From assembly GCF_030247195.1 (NCBI RefSeq), contig NC_080671.1:184677725-184741724 (forward strand): a stretch of DNA of 64,000 bases, written 5' to 3'. The translations under genes were made by a program, and so were the position numbers. Under the pieces are notes generated by a model, which was given only the letters and a program-made list of their open reading frames with translations, ran no database searches and was not told the origin of the DNA. This document shows, one piece after another, positions 1 to 11,427 of the stretch (within the stretch, counting starts at the first letter, position 1; each line of letters opens with the position of its first letter). Origin of the DNA: Topomyia yanbarensis. Its lineage: Eukaryota; Arthropoda; Insecta; Diptera; Culicidae.

Positions 1-822
1 ATAATATTTCATGGTTTAGTACACTTTCACGAGCACGAATGGTCAGCCGTTACTATTATACAAGGGGTCATGAATCAGTTTACAAATAATCTAATAATAG
101 TTCATGATTTTGTGTACTATTTCACGAGCACGAATGGTGGCGAGTCGTATCTAATACCCTTGGAATCATTAATTAGATAACGTATCCATGAATATTTTAT
201 GATTTTTAAACTATTTAACTAGCACGATTTTTTTATTTCATGAGTCGTCACTAATATGCTAGGAATCATGAATCAGTTCATAAATACATTTTTAGATTTT
301 ATGAGAAATTTCACAATCTCAGTTGTTGAAATGAATCAGTTCACGAGGATTGAAAGTGGTAATATTCCGAGTTTCGTTAAATAGTTCAGGAGAAATAATC
401 AGACTGCCTTGGTTTTGTGAACTAATTCACAACTACGGAAATCAGTTTATGATCAAGATATAATAAATCATGAATCAATTTGAATCATATAGTCGAACTC
501 TGAATAATGTTCCTAAATCGGTGACTAAAATCACGAATCAACCTTTGGTTTTATGAATAATATTTATAAAGTTAACTCGTTCAAATACAGAAAACCGATA
601 TGTTAATGACATGGCGGAAACCGTGACTGAAGTTCACGAAACAAAAACCAATATCTCCACTAATAAAAGTAAGCGTTACTGTAGGGAAATAGGATATGAT
701 TATAAAACATTTGTTCGTGGTCCTGTTTTCGGAATAACGTGATTGTTCCCGAATTCATTGCGCTTTATTCACGATTTCGAGAACAACTTTTTCTGTGCAA
801 GCACGTTGATTTGGTAATTAGA
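1..822. repeat. AT-rich region with a degenerate recurring motif
   Basis: Variants of 'atgaatcagttcac' and 'cacgagcacgaatggt' recur irregularly through about the first 560 bases on the plus strand. They look like an eroded tandem or interspersed repeat. No coding sequence was recognised, and the missing last exon(s) of trbl could not be found here on the minus strand. Confidence 0.4.
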
Positions 823-946
823 CTTGTCTGATGTGGTTCAAATTTTTAGCAGACATTTGTGGTGGAACTAGGAATCGACTCTGGGGTGGTCCAACGGGGG
901 TCATTTTTCTTGTCCCGCTAATGCATAAGTTAATATCAAATAAAAT
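823..946 (-). repeat. Fragment of the foldback family seen at 40.0-40.8 kb
   Basis: The stretch follows the outer part of the right arm of the foldback at 40.66-40.78 kb. Both contain 'gacttgtc', a diverged 'ttcaaattt' segment, 'actaggaatcga', 'ggggtgg' and finally 'ctaatgca'. Divergence is substantial, so this is an old copy of only one terminus. Confidence 0.5.
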
Positions 947-1308
947 TTGGACAATTTTTTGACATAAAATTTCACGCTTATATTGTCAATACATCGAGCA
1001 TGAAGCTGTAAGTTTTTCTATATGATTTTTGAACCTGAGCAAAGAGATATATTTAAATGTGCTAAGGTTCATTTTATTAATAAATTAAATCAGGTTCTTA
1101 CCAAATTAACAGAAGAGTATTTCATAAAAAAAAACAAATTCAATTTATCCAAACGCTTTCGAGTTTCCATTATTTTTTAATCTTTTAAAATTTTTGAGAA
1201 AACCTACATAATTTTAAATACGACAAAATTTTAAATGCGAAAAATGCAATCTCATAAATTTTTTTTAAAGAAGTCAAATATACACATGTGCATAATATTA
1301 AAAAAAGG

Positions 1309-1365
1309 AAAAGGGCGAATTCGTTGGAGTTGTGCTTGAAAAGGGCGAATTCGTTGGAGTTGTGC
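1309..1365. repeat. Perfect 27-bp direct duplication, 30-bp period
   Basis: Positions 1309-1335 and 1339-1365 are identical; both contain 'aagggcgaattcgttgg'. The sequence is unusually well conserved for its AT-rich surroundings, so the duplication appears recent. Confidence 0.8.
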
Positions 1366-1793
1366 GCTTGGTTAAATTGTAGATCTCGCTTTTACAAACA
1401 ACTTTAATGAAGGCGATAAGTGTCTGTCTTCAACACTTTAATTTTTGTTCAAGTAAGTTTATAACTATATCTTGTATATTGAATGTTATTTAGTTTTTTC
1501 AATTGAAGTGTTCCTTAACATAACAGTACCGGAGACAGCGAGATACAGTGAAAAATACTGAATTTTATTCATATTTCATTGTGACAAACCATGCTGGTGA
1601 CTAGGAACTAGAATGTGTTGTGCACACAACTCCAAAGTTACTGGCAAGTTTCCGTGGAATAAACTATAACAAGAAGCATAGCGCATATGCGTGCGATATG
1701 AAAATGTAATTACAACTATTTCAATAGACGACTTTGTGACATCCCGACAATTTTTTAAGATAAGTAGCAACGATCTTAGGTTATATCAATCTA

Positions 1794-2130
1794 CAGTAGA
1801 GTGACAAGTAAAATGTCCCACCAAGGGTGTCTGCTCAAAGTTTTAGCCAAATCGGACAAATTTAGCTAACGGACAAACGTGTGCGAAGTTTCTATGGGAT
1901 TTTTGGACAATTTATAAGAAGAAAGCGCACTAAATTGCATTTTCTACGCTAGATGGCACTGTATATATCATTTTATAATTATAAGTAAAAATAAGAAAGA
2001 TATTGTTATTACCTACAACTTTGTCGAATACTGCAAATCAATCCAACTTTCATGGGAGAAGCTATTCAACTTTTAATGAAGTAATATTTGAGTTAGTTTT
2101 GCATGGGACCTAGCAACACTAGGTGGTGAA
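1794..2130 (+). repeat. Diverged single arm of the 40-kb foldback family
   Basis: It runs collinear with the left arm of the inverted repeat at 40.0-40.4 kb. Shared landmarks in order are 'agtagagtgaca', 'aaatcggacaa', 'tatgggattttt', 'gacaattta', 'ggcactgta', 'aataagaaagat' and 'agttttgcatggg'. Only one arm is present. Confidence 0.65.
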
Positions 2131-2579
2131 TCAGAAGTCTATTCCCAGGAACTTGCTTTTTTTGCGAAATAATGGTTTTACATTACCGATAGTTATAACT
2201 TTTACATTTAGCTGGGTGACTTTATTTGCTGAATCTTTGAAGGATACAAATTCGAATCTCTTGTTAAATTAACATCTATGTAGAACAATTATTTTTACAA
2301 ATAATGCCGATTCCCGACACTACAGTACTAACGAATTCAGATAAACGAAGTCGACGAAATGACAGGTGTCACAACATTCACCGGAGCGTTGGCGTTAAGA
2401 AAACAATTTGCTCTGCTGCTGGTGCAATACAACAAAACAATATGCATACAGACGATAGAAATTTCTTCCGTAATATTTGCATTTTTACAACTTGTAACAA
2501 CAGGCTGACCATGGGTTCAAGGGGCCTCACCGCAGACAATACTGCATGGAAGCACGCGCGCTGTTAATAATAACATTGA

Positions 2580-3260
2580 GACACCTTAATCTGAGCCCAA
2601 ATAATCCATTATGTAGTTAACACACACATTCGGTCCGACTGCAATTATGCTACCAGAGCATGAACGCTATGTGTTGTGCTCATAATTTATCAACTCCCAT
2701 AACCTTCAAATTAAGTTACTACTGGCAATTGTTCTTTGTTGCCACTGAAAACCATAGCCACAGACGACGAAGGTAACTTGCTACATTGTACACCTAGTGC
2801 ACAGAAAGAGTTCGCAAATCGGTACCATATGCGCGCACGACAACCTAACTAGGGTCCAAAATCACGCGCCCCGCCGACTCCGCATCACATTATAGCGGAC
2901 CGCCGGCGCAGGCAGCGGGGGAGATCCAAACGCAAATGTGATTCAGCTCTCGTTAGAGTCGACCGATCGCATGTGTGCCCCGTCCACGCTAATAGTTGGG
3001 TAAACAGTCTCGGTTGGTGTTCAAACAAATTTAGGAGAGCAAGAATTGCGAAAATTTGACCGTTTCTCAGTGAATTAATACTCGCCCAAAATAAGCTTGT
3101 ACACTTACAATCGTGGTTAGTAAATTATTAACACTGATACATTACGGTACGCGAGAGGTGGTCGCATATAAATACTACACAGTGACTATCGTCCGATTGG
3201 CAACGGCTACTCCTTTAAGGTGGCTCAAATCCAATAAGCGAAGAGCTCTTATTTAGAAGG
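2580..3260. other. CG-richer non-coding patch in a trbl intron
   Basis: Bases 2840-3010 are markedly richer in C, G and CpG than their surroundings, and a TATA-like 'catataaata' follows near 3167. This could be an intronic regulatory element or an alternative promoter. No open reading frame or known motif supports a gene here. Confidence 0.25.
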
Positions 3261-3811
3261 GAATCAATCACCCGAAATTTGAATTACAACTGCAAAACTT
3301 TTCATGAACTAACCAACAAATAATGTTTGGATATTCTATTAATGCATGCCACGTGTCGAAATTTAGCAGATCCGTGTAATTACGCAGTTAAAGAAGATGA
3401 TTTTCGTTAAAAATCACGATTAAATATTTACCACGATTTATATTGGCTAGGATGAAGAAAGAGTACATACCATTCAAACAAGTAGTAGTACAAGTCACAA
3501 ATCGACTTGCGCTATTAGTCAAAGTTTCATTCGGTTCATATTAAGACAATCTCCGAACGAAGGATCGCTTTTGGTGAGTACCGTTCTGTGCATTAGATCT
3601 GACCTACAACAGTACAGCCGAGAGACACCCAAATGAGCCGTGAACGCGCCGTCGTTTTTTTTGCAACATGTCTGACGAAACATCTTCGTCCGCTTTTTGC
3701 TACAATTGTGCAATTCGGTTAGCTATTTCGGAACGAGTGACTAAGCAAGTGTGATTATTATTAGATCCGTGATTCTCCACTCCGGCAGCCGAGACCCACG
3801 CAAACACTTAC

Positions 3812-3972
3812 CTTTCTTTGTCGGCGAACACAAATTTCCGCAGCTTGAGATCACGCAGTACTATGCCTTGTTCGTGGCAAGTTTTCACTACCTCGCACAT
3901 CTGACGGAAAAGCCGGCGGGCTTCCGCTTCCCGCAGACGTTTGCGAACGCGAACGTGTGAGTGCAAATCGCC
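3812..3972 (-). CDS. trbl: Tribbles pseudokinase, exon 3 (catalytic-loop exon)
   Basis: Read on the minus strand, a 'ttttccag' acceptor precedes 3972 and a 'gtaagt' donor follows 3812. The 161-bp exon starts in phase 0 with GDLHSHV, continues through an [11 protein letters not shown] helix, and carries the Tribbles version of the catalytic loop, [10 protein letters not shown], in which the usual HRD is LRD. It ends after two bases of an Arg codon (ADKER). Tribbles proteins are pseudokinases that bind substrates and recruit the COP1 ubiquitin ligase; in flies trbl restrains String/Cdc25 and affects Akt signalling. The next exon should encode the altered metal-binding SLE motif and the C-lobe; I could not find it in bases 1-3811, so it probably lies beyond the window. 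Confidence 0.9.
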
Positions 3973-3999
3973 CTGGAAAAAGAAAATGAAACAAGATTG

Positions 4000-5390
4000 G
4001 GAAAGCGATCGTTAGTGGCGATGTTCTTCCGTTTCGCGCTAATATTGGAAGAAAGATATTTATTGTGGTGTAACTAAGGGACACTATGGCCTTTGAGATA
4101 TTCAAATGAGCGAGCGAAGGGGGTTCGCAAATCCCGCTTTAAAAGTATTAGAGTGTAAAAATCGGATATAAAAACGGGATAAGATCCTGCAGCGTAAACA
4201 TCGCATGAAAAGTTCTTCCTTGAAGAAGCCGGAAATGATAGATCTTCAGTATAAAATCCGGTTAGAAAAATAATTCTTTCATAGAAGCAATCCGTATATC
4301 TTACATTCAAGGTTAAAAATCGATTAAAGAAAGCTACTTCTAGGTTAGGTGTAGGTAACCAGAGTGTATAATTCAGACTAAAATCCTTAGATATGAGAAT
4401 AATTAAATAATATTTTCTTCGAAAAATCATGAAAATCATATACATACTATAGAGATGTCGCAATTAAAAGCAATTAAATACCCACAATAAAACAAGAAAC
4501 AGAAATGCAATATCCAAATCAGATGTTTTGCAGAAGTTTTTCTACGTTTCAGATCTTTTGCAAACGGGTAGCAACATGCAAACCAAAATTTTCAAGATTT
4601 TTATGATACTTTTTTAAAGTTTACTGGGTATTTTTGTTGGGGTTCAAATTATTTCTATGTACGTTTGTGTGCAAAAAAATATTACATAACATAACAGATC
4701 CAATGTGTTAAAGAGCTATTGCATCCATCAGAAGGGCCCAATACTGTTCGGGAAAACATTGCTAATTTTAGGTATCATGTAGTCATTTTCCATTCACCCG
4801 ACATAATCTCCATTTTCCCTTACAATTTGCCCTTTCGGGAATGCACTTTAGGATTCTTTCGGGAGTATTGCTTTCGAGTAAAATTTTTTTGAAGCGCCCC
4901 CCCCCATTTTTCACAAAGTGGTGAGTTTTGCTAAACTTATTTTAATTTTATTGTTTAGGTATCCGTGAATATCTTCGTGAAATAGTTTGTTGTTATTCGA
5001 AATATTTATAATAGTTTTTGTTATTTGAAAATTTATACAACTTTTTATTTTAATAATTTTATACATACTAAGTTTATTTTCCAATAAAACTTCACTGCTG
5101 GTTTAACAAATGTTTAGACTACAAAATATCGAAAAAATGTGTTTTAAAATAAATAGTTTTAAGCGGTTTCTTCACGCGATATTCATACCGTTTAGCTTGT
5201 AAAATGAAAATAAAAAAAAAATTGAGCGAGCATAAGGTTTTTAAACTATTCGATTTTTTTGTGTTACCCGGCATGCCAAAAACAACACACGGAGGAAACA
5301 GTCGCTAATCGCCACGGCACGTCACGTGAGCAAACATGTTTTGCAAAATTCACCACTTTGTGCAAAATGAGGGGGTCACATCAGGTATAT
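4000..5390. other. trbl intron 2, no recognised feature
   Basis: AT-rich intronic sequence. A 129-codon open frame on the minus strand (4074-4463) has no recognisable domain and is not flanked by clear splice sites. A short C-run lies at about 4899. Nothing else was identified. Confidence 0.4.
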
Positions 5391-5394
5391 GTTA

Positions 5395-5605
5395 AGCCAG
5401 GACTAACCTGTTTGGTATAGTCATTTGACATAACATTGTTTGGTCTAAAGTCGTTTGGCATAAGAAATGATTTAATAGTAGGTCATTTGACATAATAGCT
5501 ATTTGACATAATGGTCATTTGACATAAAATGTATAGGATATTCAATGCTTTTAAAGTCGTTTGGCATAACAGCCGTTTGGCATAAGAGCCATTTGGCATA
5601 AAGGA
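5395..5605 (+). repeat. Degenerate short tandem repeat, 'gtcatttgacataat' type
   Basis: Roughly ten imperfect copies of a 15-20-bp unit are present, such as 'gtcatttgacataat', 'gtcgtttggcataa' and 'gccatttggcataa'. A few similar words recur at about 6955-7010 ('ccaaatggtcataaatgac'). The pattern resembles the 'gaccgaatgg' blocks at 29.4-30.2 kb and may be the edge of an old element. Confidence 0.6.
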
Positions 5606-5619
5606 TAAAAATACTTGTT

Positions 5620-7160
5620 GAAATTTGTATGGCGTTTTGATTCACTGAAATAAGTACGATTCCAAGAATCGCTTATGTTTGAAAGAAGGAATCAATTTCA
5701 GTGAGAAAAATAATATTTCTGTGTCAGATTGATTACAAAGAAAACTTAAGTAAGCATGGAATTTGTGCGTTGAGCACATTTGCAACTATGTTGGTTATTT
5801 TGTATGAAGTTTAACACAATTGTGAAATGTCTGTAATTAAATCTGCTAAAGGTATGATAGCATGTTAGTTTTAAACTACAGATCAAGTCAAGAAAATTAG
5901 AGGGAATCAGCAAAAACAAATATTTTTCTGCTTGTATTCACAATTCAATTTACGAATATTTGGACTGTCTCAATTTTTTCACTAAATTACTATTTAAACA
6001 ACATGAAATTTAATGCGCGTTATATAGTATCTCGCTTTCCAAATGTTTGTTCTTTTGACGCCTTACTTTTGTTTACTGCCTAAATGCAAAAGAAGGGAAA
6101 ATCTCAAGAATAGTTCATATCCATAAGAAGAAAACCACTCAAAGCAATAAAATTAAAAGTTAGAAGCAATTTACTAAAGAAGGAAAAATTTCAGTTTTTT
6201 TACAAAATCAAAGATACAATGAAGACCCGTTTTTATAAGCCCCTTGGTGAATTTTAGGCTGATAAAACGGAGACATTGACAAAATCTGGACATATATTTT
6301 ATTTTCTTTTTAAGAAACCGAAGCTCCTAAAATATTATCCTTTAGTCCATAGATATAGCCTCATAACCTATTCTGATCATTTAAATTTCCCTTAAGGGTG
6401 TTTAACAGTGCACAATTTAAAAAATGCAAATTTAAAAATCTAAGATAAGAAAACTATGCTCAAGCAAGGATTTACTCGAATTCAGCTTGGTTTGTCTGCT
6501 AGTGCCTATCAAACTACCAACTAACAATTTTCATATGAGACTTATAAACTCGGGTCAAAAAGGTGATAAAATCGGGAGTAGATAAAATCGGGGGCTGATA
6601 AAATCGGGTCTTCACTGTATTTCAGTAATATTTAAGAAGAATTGATAATTTTCGGAAGAAGGTAAACTTTTAGAAATTCTAAAATTCAAACAAATTTTTA
6701 TATTCTAAAGAAAATGGAAAGCTAAAAAAACGCAGTTGACTGCATACCAGGTCTTCTAAAAAAGATTCATTGTACAATGACTATAGTTTTGTTGTATTTC
6801 CGGAAAATTCGGGCCATTTGTATAGTCCATATCAGGCAATGGTAGTTCGGGAACCTGCATTCCAGAAAACTACCGATTTGCTAACCTATTATTTCGATTA
6901 TTGACCTACAAGTCTGGTTAATCAAATACACCTGAGGAATTAGGCTTAATGTCTATAGTGCCAAATGGTTTCATACCAAATGGTCATAAATGACCTTTAT
7001 GCCATACTTAAATCACGCTATGTATGTTTCCAAATTGCAACAGTATGCATTTATAGGTTAAATTGGCGGCGGTAGCGACTTGTTGTGGTGGAAGGCTCTC
7101 GTTGGAAAAAAAAGCTTTAAAATTAGTTGGAAAACTGTTGGCAAATTTCCTTAGTGTCGG
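5620..7160. other. trbl intron 2, no recognised feature
   Basis: AT-rich sequence with scattered stops in all frames. Three close copies of 'gataaaatcggg' occur near 6563-6607. No gene, RNA or clear element termini were seen. Confidence 0.4.
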
Positions 7161-7169
7161 TGCCTAAAA

Positions 7170-8215
7170 CTCCATTAACCCTTTGCGACGCAGTGGGACG
7201 TATACGTCCCACCTACTTCTCTTAATTTTTTATTGGATTTCTAGTTAGCGTTGACATATAAATACGAATTCTTTCTTTTAGTCAACTCTTACGGATGCAG
7301 AAGATTTTTTACAAGTATCTCAAACATTGAACTAAATAATAGATTTTTTGTAGTTTTTCGTAGGTCAGTTTCTCTTCGAAAAAAATTTATCAAAATATGC
7401 TAACATGGAGATTATTATTATGTTGGTCTATAAAAATAATCTGAGAGACAGGGATAACTTCTCAACTAGCATAAAAATAGAATATGTGGTTTTTGAGGTC
7501 GCTGATTACGATTCTGATAACAGAATTTGAAAATTCTAAATGGCGGCTACACAATGGCAGCCATTTTTTATGAAATTTGCGAATTTTGTTACAATGAGCA
7601 TAAAACTCGATTTACGAGTTTTTTGGGTCGCTGATTACGATTATGATGTCAGAGTTCGAAAATTCCGAATGGTAATAACGAAAACTCCTTGTAAGAGTTT
7701 TGGGCCAATATAAAAAAACATGAAATTTAGTCAAGCACTGTCGTCATATTGAATCCGCCATCTAGAATGTAACATTTCCGACTTCAGAATCAGCGACCCC
7801 GAAACCCCCTTGTAAGATGTTTTAGGCCAATATGGCCTGCATTAATCCAAACTGAACTAAGCGCCATTATTTTTTTTTCTTATATTTTTCACGCTGAAAT
7901 GCATTTTTGGATAACTTACCATTAACATAGCAAGTTAAAGAACACTTATTTGCTCTCGTTTGCTATTTGTGTTCCCAAAAATAAATAGCTGGGGATGTTG
8001 TAGTGCAATGCTGGATGAGATCGCGTTTTTTGAGCATGTATCTCAAAATGGCGCTTGGTCCTCTTTGGCTTAACACAGGCCATATAAAAAAACATGAAAT
8101 TTAGCTAGGCACAGTCACCATATTTGATCCCCCATTTTGAATTTTACGTTTCCGTGGTCAGAATCAGAATCAGCGACCCCGAGAACCTATATAAAGCTAA
8201 AAATAACAGTATTAA
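7170..8215. repeat. Repeat block built on a 'ggtcgctgatt' motif
   Basis: The motif 'gtcgctgattacgatt' followed by a run like 'gatgtcagagttcgaaaatt' occurs directly near 7498 and 7627. It occurs inverted ('cagaatcagcgaccccga') near 7786 and 8164. Words such as 'catgaaatttag' and 'atggcggc' also repeat. This looks like a decayed interspersed element with internal direct and inverted modules. Confidence 0.55.
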
Positions 8216-8606
8216 CAATGAAAAAAAAATCGCGTCTGTGATCAAATTCTATTTTTAAAATGCAACGAAGTTTTGGGCTCAGGCTTGATTTTAGAATAAA
8301 AAAATAAATTCCAACCAATTTTTAAATGGCAAATGAATATGGACGCAAATGACATTTCAAATACCCGGGTAAAAATAACTTGATAGTCATAAACACAACC
8401 GGTACAAACCCGAGATTATAAACACAAACTCATACCGAAACCTAACCGACAATACAAAAACGTAAGAATTTTTTTATCGTAAAACTGTTGAGACATTCAG
8501 AAAGGTACTTGGAAAATTAATGAGTTTCGTTCGTCATGTCGAATCATTTGTTTTTGTGAATAATGTTGGTTATTCTTAAAAAAACAAATTTCGAGCCATA
8601 TCTTAC

Positions 8607-8735
8607 CTGCGATGGGGCAAAAAACAGATACGTTTGATTGTTTCCCTGTATGACTTTGTTTAAAAAATTCACATGTGGATGCCTGTCAAGACGGAAATGC
8701 GCCGTCAGCAAGTTGGAGCATGGATTGTTTGCAAT
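8607..8735 (-). CDS. trbl: Tribbles pseudokinase, exon 2 (N-lobe exon)
   Basis: On the minus strand the exon is bounded by a pyrimidine-rich acceptor ending 'cgtttcag' above 8735 and a 'cag|gtaaga' donor below 8607. It is 129 bp, exactly 43 codons and phase 0 at both ends, so it joins exon 1 (…LVCK) to exon 3 (GDLHSHV) in frame. It encodes the pseudokinase N-lobe segment containing TAHFRLDRHPHVN and KVIQGNNQTYLFFAPSQ, the counterpart of the αC-β4-β5 hinge region in vertebrate TRIB proteins. The joined product resembles TRIB1/2 in this segment more than the divergent fly protein, by motif recollection rather than alignment. The intron below it (3973-8606) is 4.6 kb. Confidence 0.9.
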
Positions 8736-8759
8736 CTGAAACGAGAAGAAACACATACA

Positions 8760-10460
8760 AAATCAGTCAATAGAATAATAAGCCTCATTTATTCATCGAC
8801 CAGTGTGGTCATAGCATAAACAAAAACTACGAATAACGTCATCTGCAACAGCGATTAGTACACTCAAAGGAGATTGAGATCAGAATTAATTGTCCTAGAC
8901 AAGAGCATTTAAAATAATTGACATTACGACACCTCGAACTCAATGCTCTCACTTATACTAGTTTCAGTCCGAAAATACATGCTCCAAGGGCCACAGAACA
9001 GTTCTGTATCATGGAGCTCTATTACAAAAAACCGACCTCAAACCTACACACATCCAATCGATCAATATCCAATGGTCAATAGCGTCATCATAAGAGGAGT
9101 AATTGCGCATCATCTAGTGACGGTCTTCGGACAGTATGTACATCTTTGTTTTTTTTTCACCAACCACAGCCGACGAGGGAGTCCAAAGGCACTATTTCTA
9201 AACATCCATAGTCGGTGGTGTTGTGCGTGGTCATCGCGTGGATCTATACGAGAAGAAAAAGCAACAAGACTATTTGTAAACCCATCAACGCCATCTTTGC
9301 AGCAGCCAGGCAGTAGCGTGCAAAAATTATTGCGTACAACAGCGCCGAAGACGGCGACCGCGACGACGCCAACTCACTGCCTACTGCCTTCTTGGTAACG
9401 TTTCAATTGCGCGGTGCTTCAGTGAAACTGGCTACACAATCATCCATGGGACGGCAGCTTCTCAGTCAGCCAGCCAAGCTTGCGGTGACCAAACATGGTA
9501 AAATGATTAAGTCTGGACAGCTGCGGATTGCATTACTTCTTAATATAAAGATGCCAGTGTCTATGGGGTTCGTGTTGCGATAGGTATTTTATTCGCGTTG
9601 ATGCTTTTTTATAGAATTTCACTTGAATTTGAAATCAAACATATAGACTAAAACTTTTCCACGGGGTAACGCCCTTATACGAAGGCGTGTCAAGCATGGT
9701 TCGACAGCGCTGCTGTCTGACCAGACGCTTCAAGAAGGGGGTACCAGCAGAGCAGTGTCACCCACACAAAGTGGGTTGGAAGTGGCCAAGCCCACCGAAG
9801 AACAACAAGCGACAAATTCGTCATCGGTTAATCGACAGGCGCGACCATTCCTGCCTGGAAGAACTGAAACACTAGCTCGTTTGAGCTTTTTTCACACCAT
9901 GGGAGTCTCTATATTTATTTTATATTTTAGATATAAATCATTACAGGTAGTTTGTTTAAAATTCATTCAATGCTTCATGTTATGTGACCAACAAATATAA
10001 CGTTAACAAGCCGACACTCGACAGGGCAGGTTCATGGGTACAGGAAAATTTAAAAACTTAGTGTAGAAATTTTTAACCGATATGGATACTTTTGGATGTT
10101 TTAAAATTAATCCACTTTTAGATTCTTTGGATATGAACCGGATGGATTCTTCTAAATGTTTAAAATACCCTGCTAGAGTGCCCAAAATTCGCACAAAGTA
10201 GCTGCTAACAAATACCGAAACAGGAATACTACGTCGTCCTAAGAGAGTACGGAGAAAGCTGTAGAGATTTGCCCAAAAAATTCCATGTGGATGCAGAAAA
10301 TTAACTGAATTATTCAGCGCATCTTGGACCGCCCACGGATAAATCTATACTCAGTTGTTGCTCTCACGACATCCTAACACTGCTTTGGTCGAAATTGGCA
10401 TCCTTCCACTATGTCCGGGCCTAGCCTTAGAATGGCATAAGTACAAACCTATTGCTTTTG
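8760..10460. other. Unassigned intronic sequence with a CG-richer patch
   Basis: Bases 9150-9880 are less AT-rich than the flanks and hold several overlapping short open frames on the plus strand (for example 8943-9398 and 9687-9875). None shows a domain I recognise. They could be relics of a processed gene or of a retrotransposon 5' region. Nothing further is supported. Confidence 0.3.
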
Positions 10461-10726
10461 GAGACCATTCATAAATTACGTAACGCTTTTAGGGGGGGGG
10501 GGGGGGGAGGGGGTACGATAAGTTGTGACAAGTTGTGACATAGAGGGGAGGGGGTGTTAACTAGATCGTTACGTAACATGTTTTCATCGAAGAAAAATTT
10601 TTTTTCTTGGAATTTGTTACGTAACAGGGGAGGGGAGACGGAAAAATTTGTGACAATTTGTTACATAGGGGGAGGGGGGGGTCAATTTTGGGCAATTTTT
10701 GCGTTGCGTAATTTATGAATGGTCCC
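10461..10726. mobile_element. MITE with 25-bp TIRs and a 16-G run
   Basis: The ends are inverted copies: left 'gaccattcataaattacgta', right the complement of 'atttatgaatggtccc'. The interior contains G-rich stretches: 16 consecutive G at 10492-10507, 'ggggaggggg' near 10543, and 'gggggaggggggg' near 10668. Copies of 'gttacgtaac' lie inside. No coding capacity is visible. Confidence 0.75.
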
Positions 10727-11427
10727 TTAAACCAAAAAAGAATCAAGAAGATCAAAATTCATTAAATATCAATTTGAACTTGAATGAAATTAAGGCGGTT
10801 TTAACAAATTTCCCAACTAGAGAACACAGCACTTTTTGAGTTCTTTTTAACGGCTGTGCTTCAATTCTCCAAACAGTCTAAATAAGCCATGTATGTCGGT
10901 AGTGGTTGTTTCTATGGGTAAAATTGTTGAGGTTTAAAATATTCTCAATGGCGATCGGAGCTTGAGAAGAGCTGGGCGAACTCCTCAGTATGCTGCATTA
11001 CGCAGTGGAACGTTACGAAGTTTTTTCGCCGAATAGGGGGTCCGAATAGCACCTTTCGCTCATTTCGCACAAATGTGTTGAGCGTCTCGAAAATATTTGT
11101 GTTTTTACCCAAACAAAAATCATTCCATAAAACAGGAGCCTTTCCAAAACACTTACCTTATATTTTTTCACTTTTATTTGTTGCTTTAATCACGGTTTTT
11201 CCCCTATAATGATTTTTGTTTTGAGAATGGCAAAAAAAAACAAAACACGTTGTATCTCCTTTCTACAAAGAACAAAGAATCAAATTCAGCTCCCAAAACT
11301 AATGTTTCAGAATAGCGGTTTCACGAATATGTACGATAGTCAGAAAGTCTTGCTATTTTCTGAGAAATCGAGGGGTCCAAATTACCCCCACTGTCTTAAT
11401 AGCCCCGGGTTCCCCTATATTGTTCAG
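10727..11427. other. No recognised feature
   Basis: AT-rich intronic sequence. Short open frames in the 11209-11454 region show no domain. A conserved-looking 'aattacccccactgtcttaa' near 11381 has no assignable role. Confidence 0.35.

Noticed and set aside
1309..1365. Possible cloning-vector contamination (aagggcgaattc)
   Set aside because: Only 12 bases match a vector border, the flanks are ordinary AT-rich genome sequence, and the duplicated 27-bp unit is not vector-like.
3751..3960. Plus-strand 69-codon frame
   Set aside because: It is the antisense of trbl exon 3, whose minus-strand reading has kinase motifs and exact splice sites.
4074..4463. 129-codon minus-strand frame in trbl intron 2
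   Set aside because: AT-rich composition, aromatic-rich translation without domains, and no splice or promoter context.
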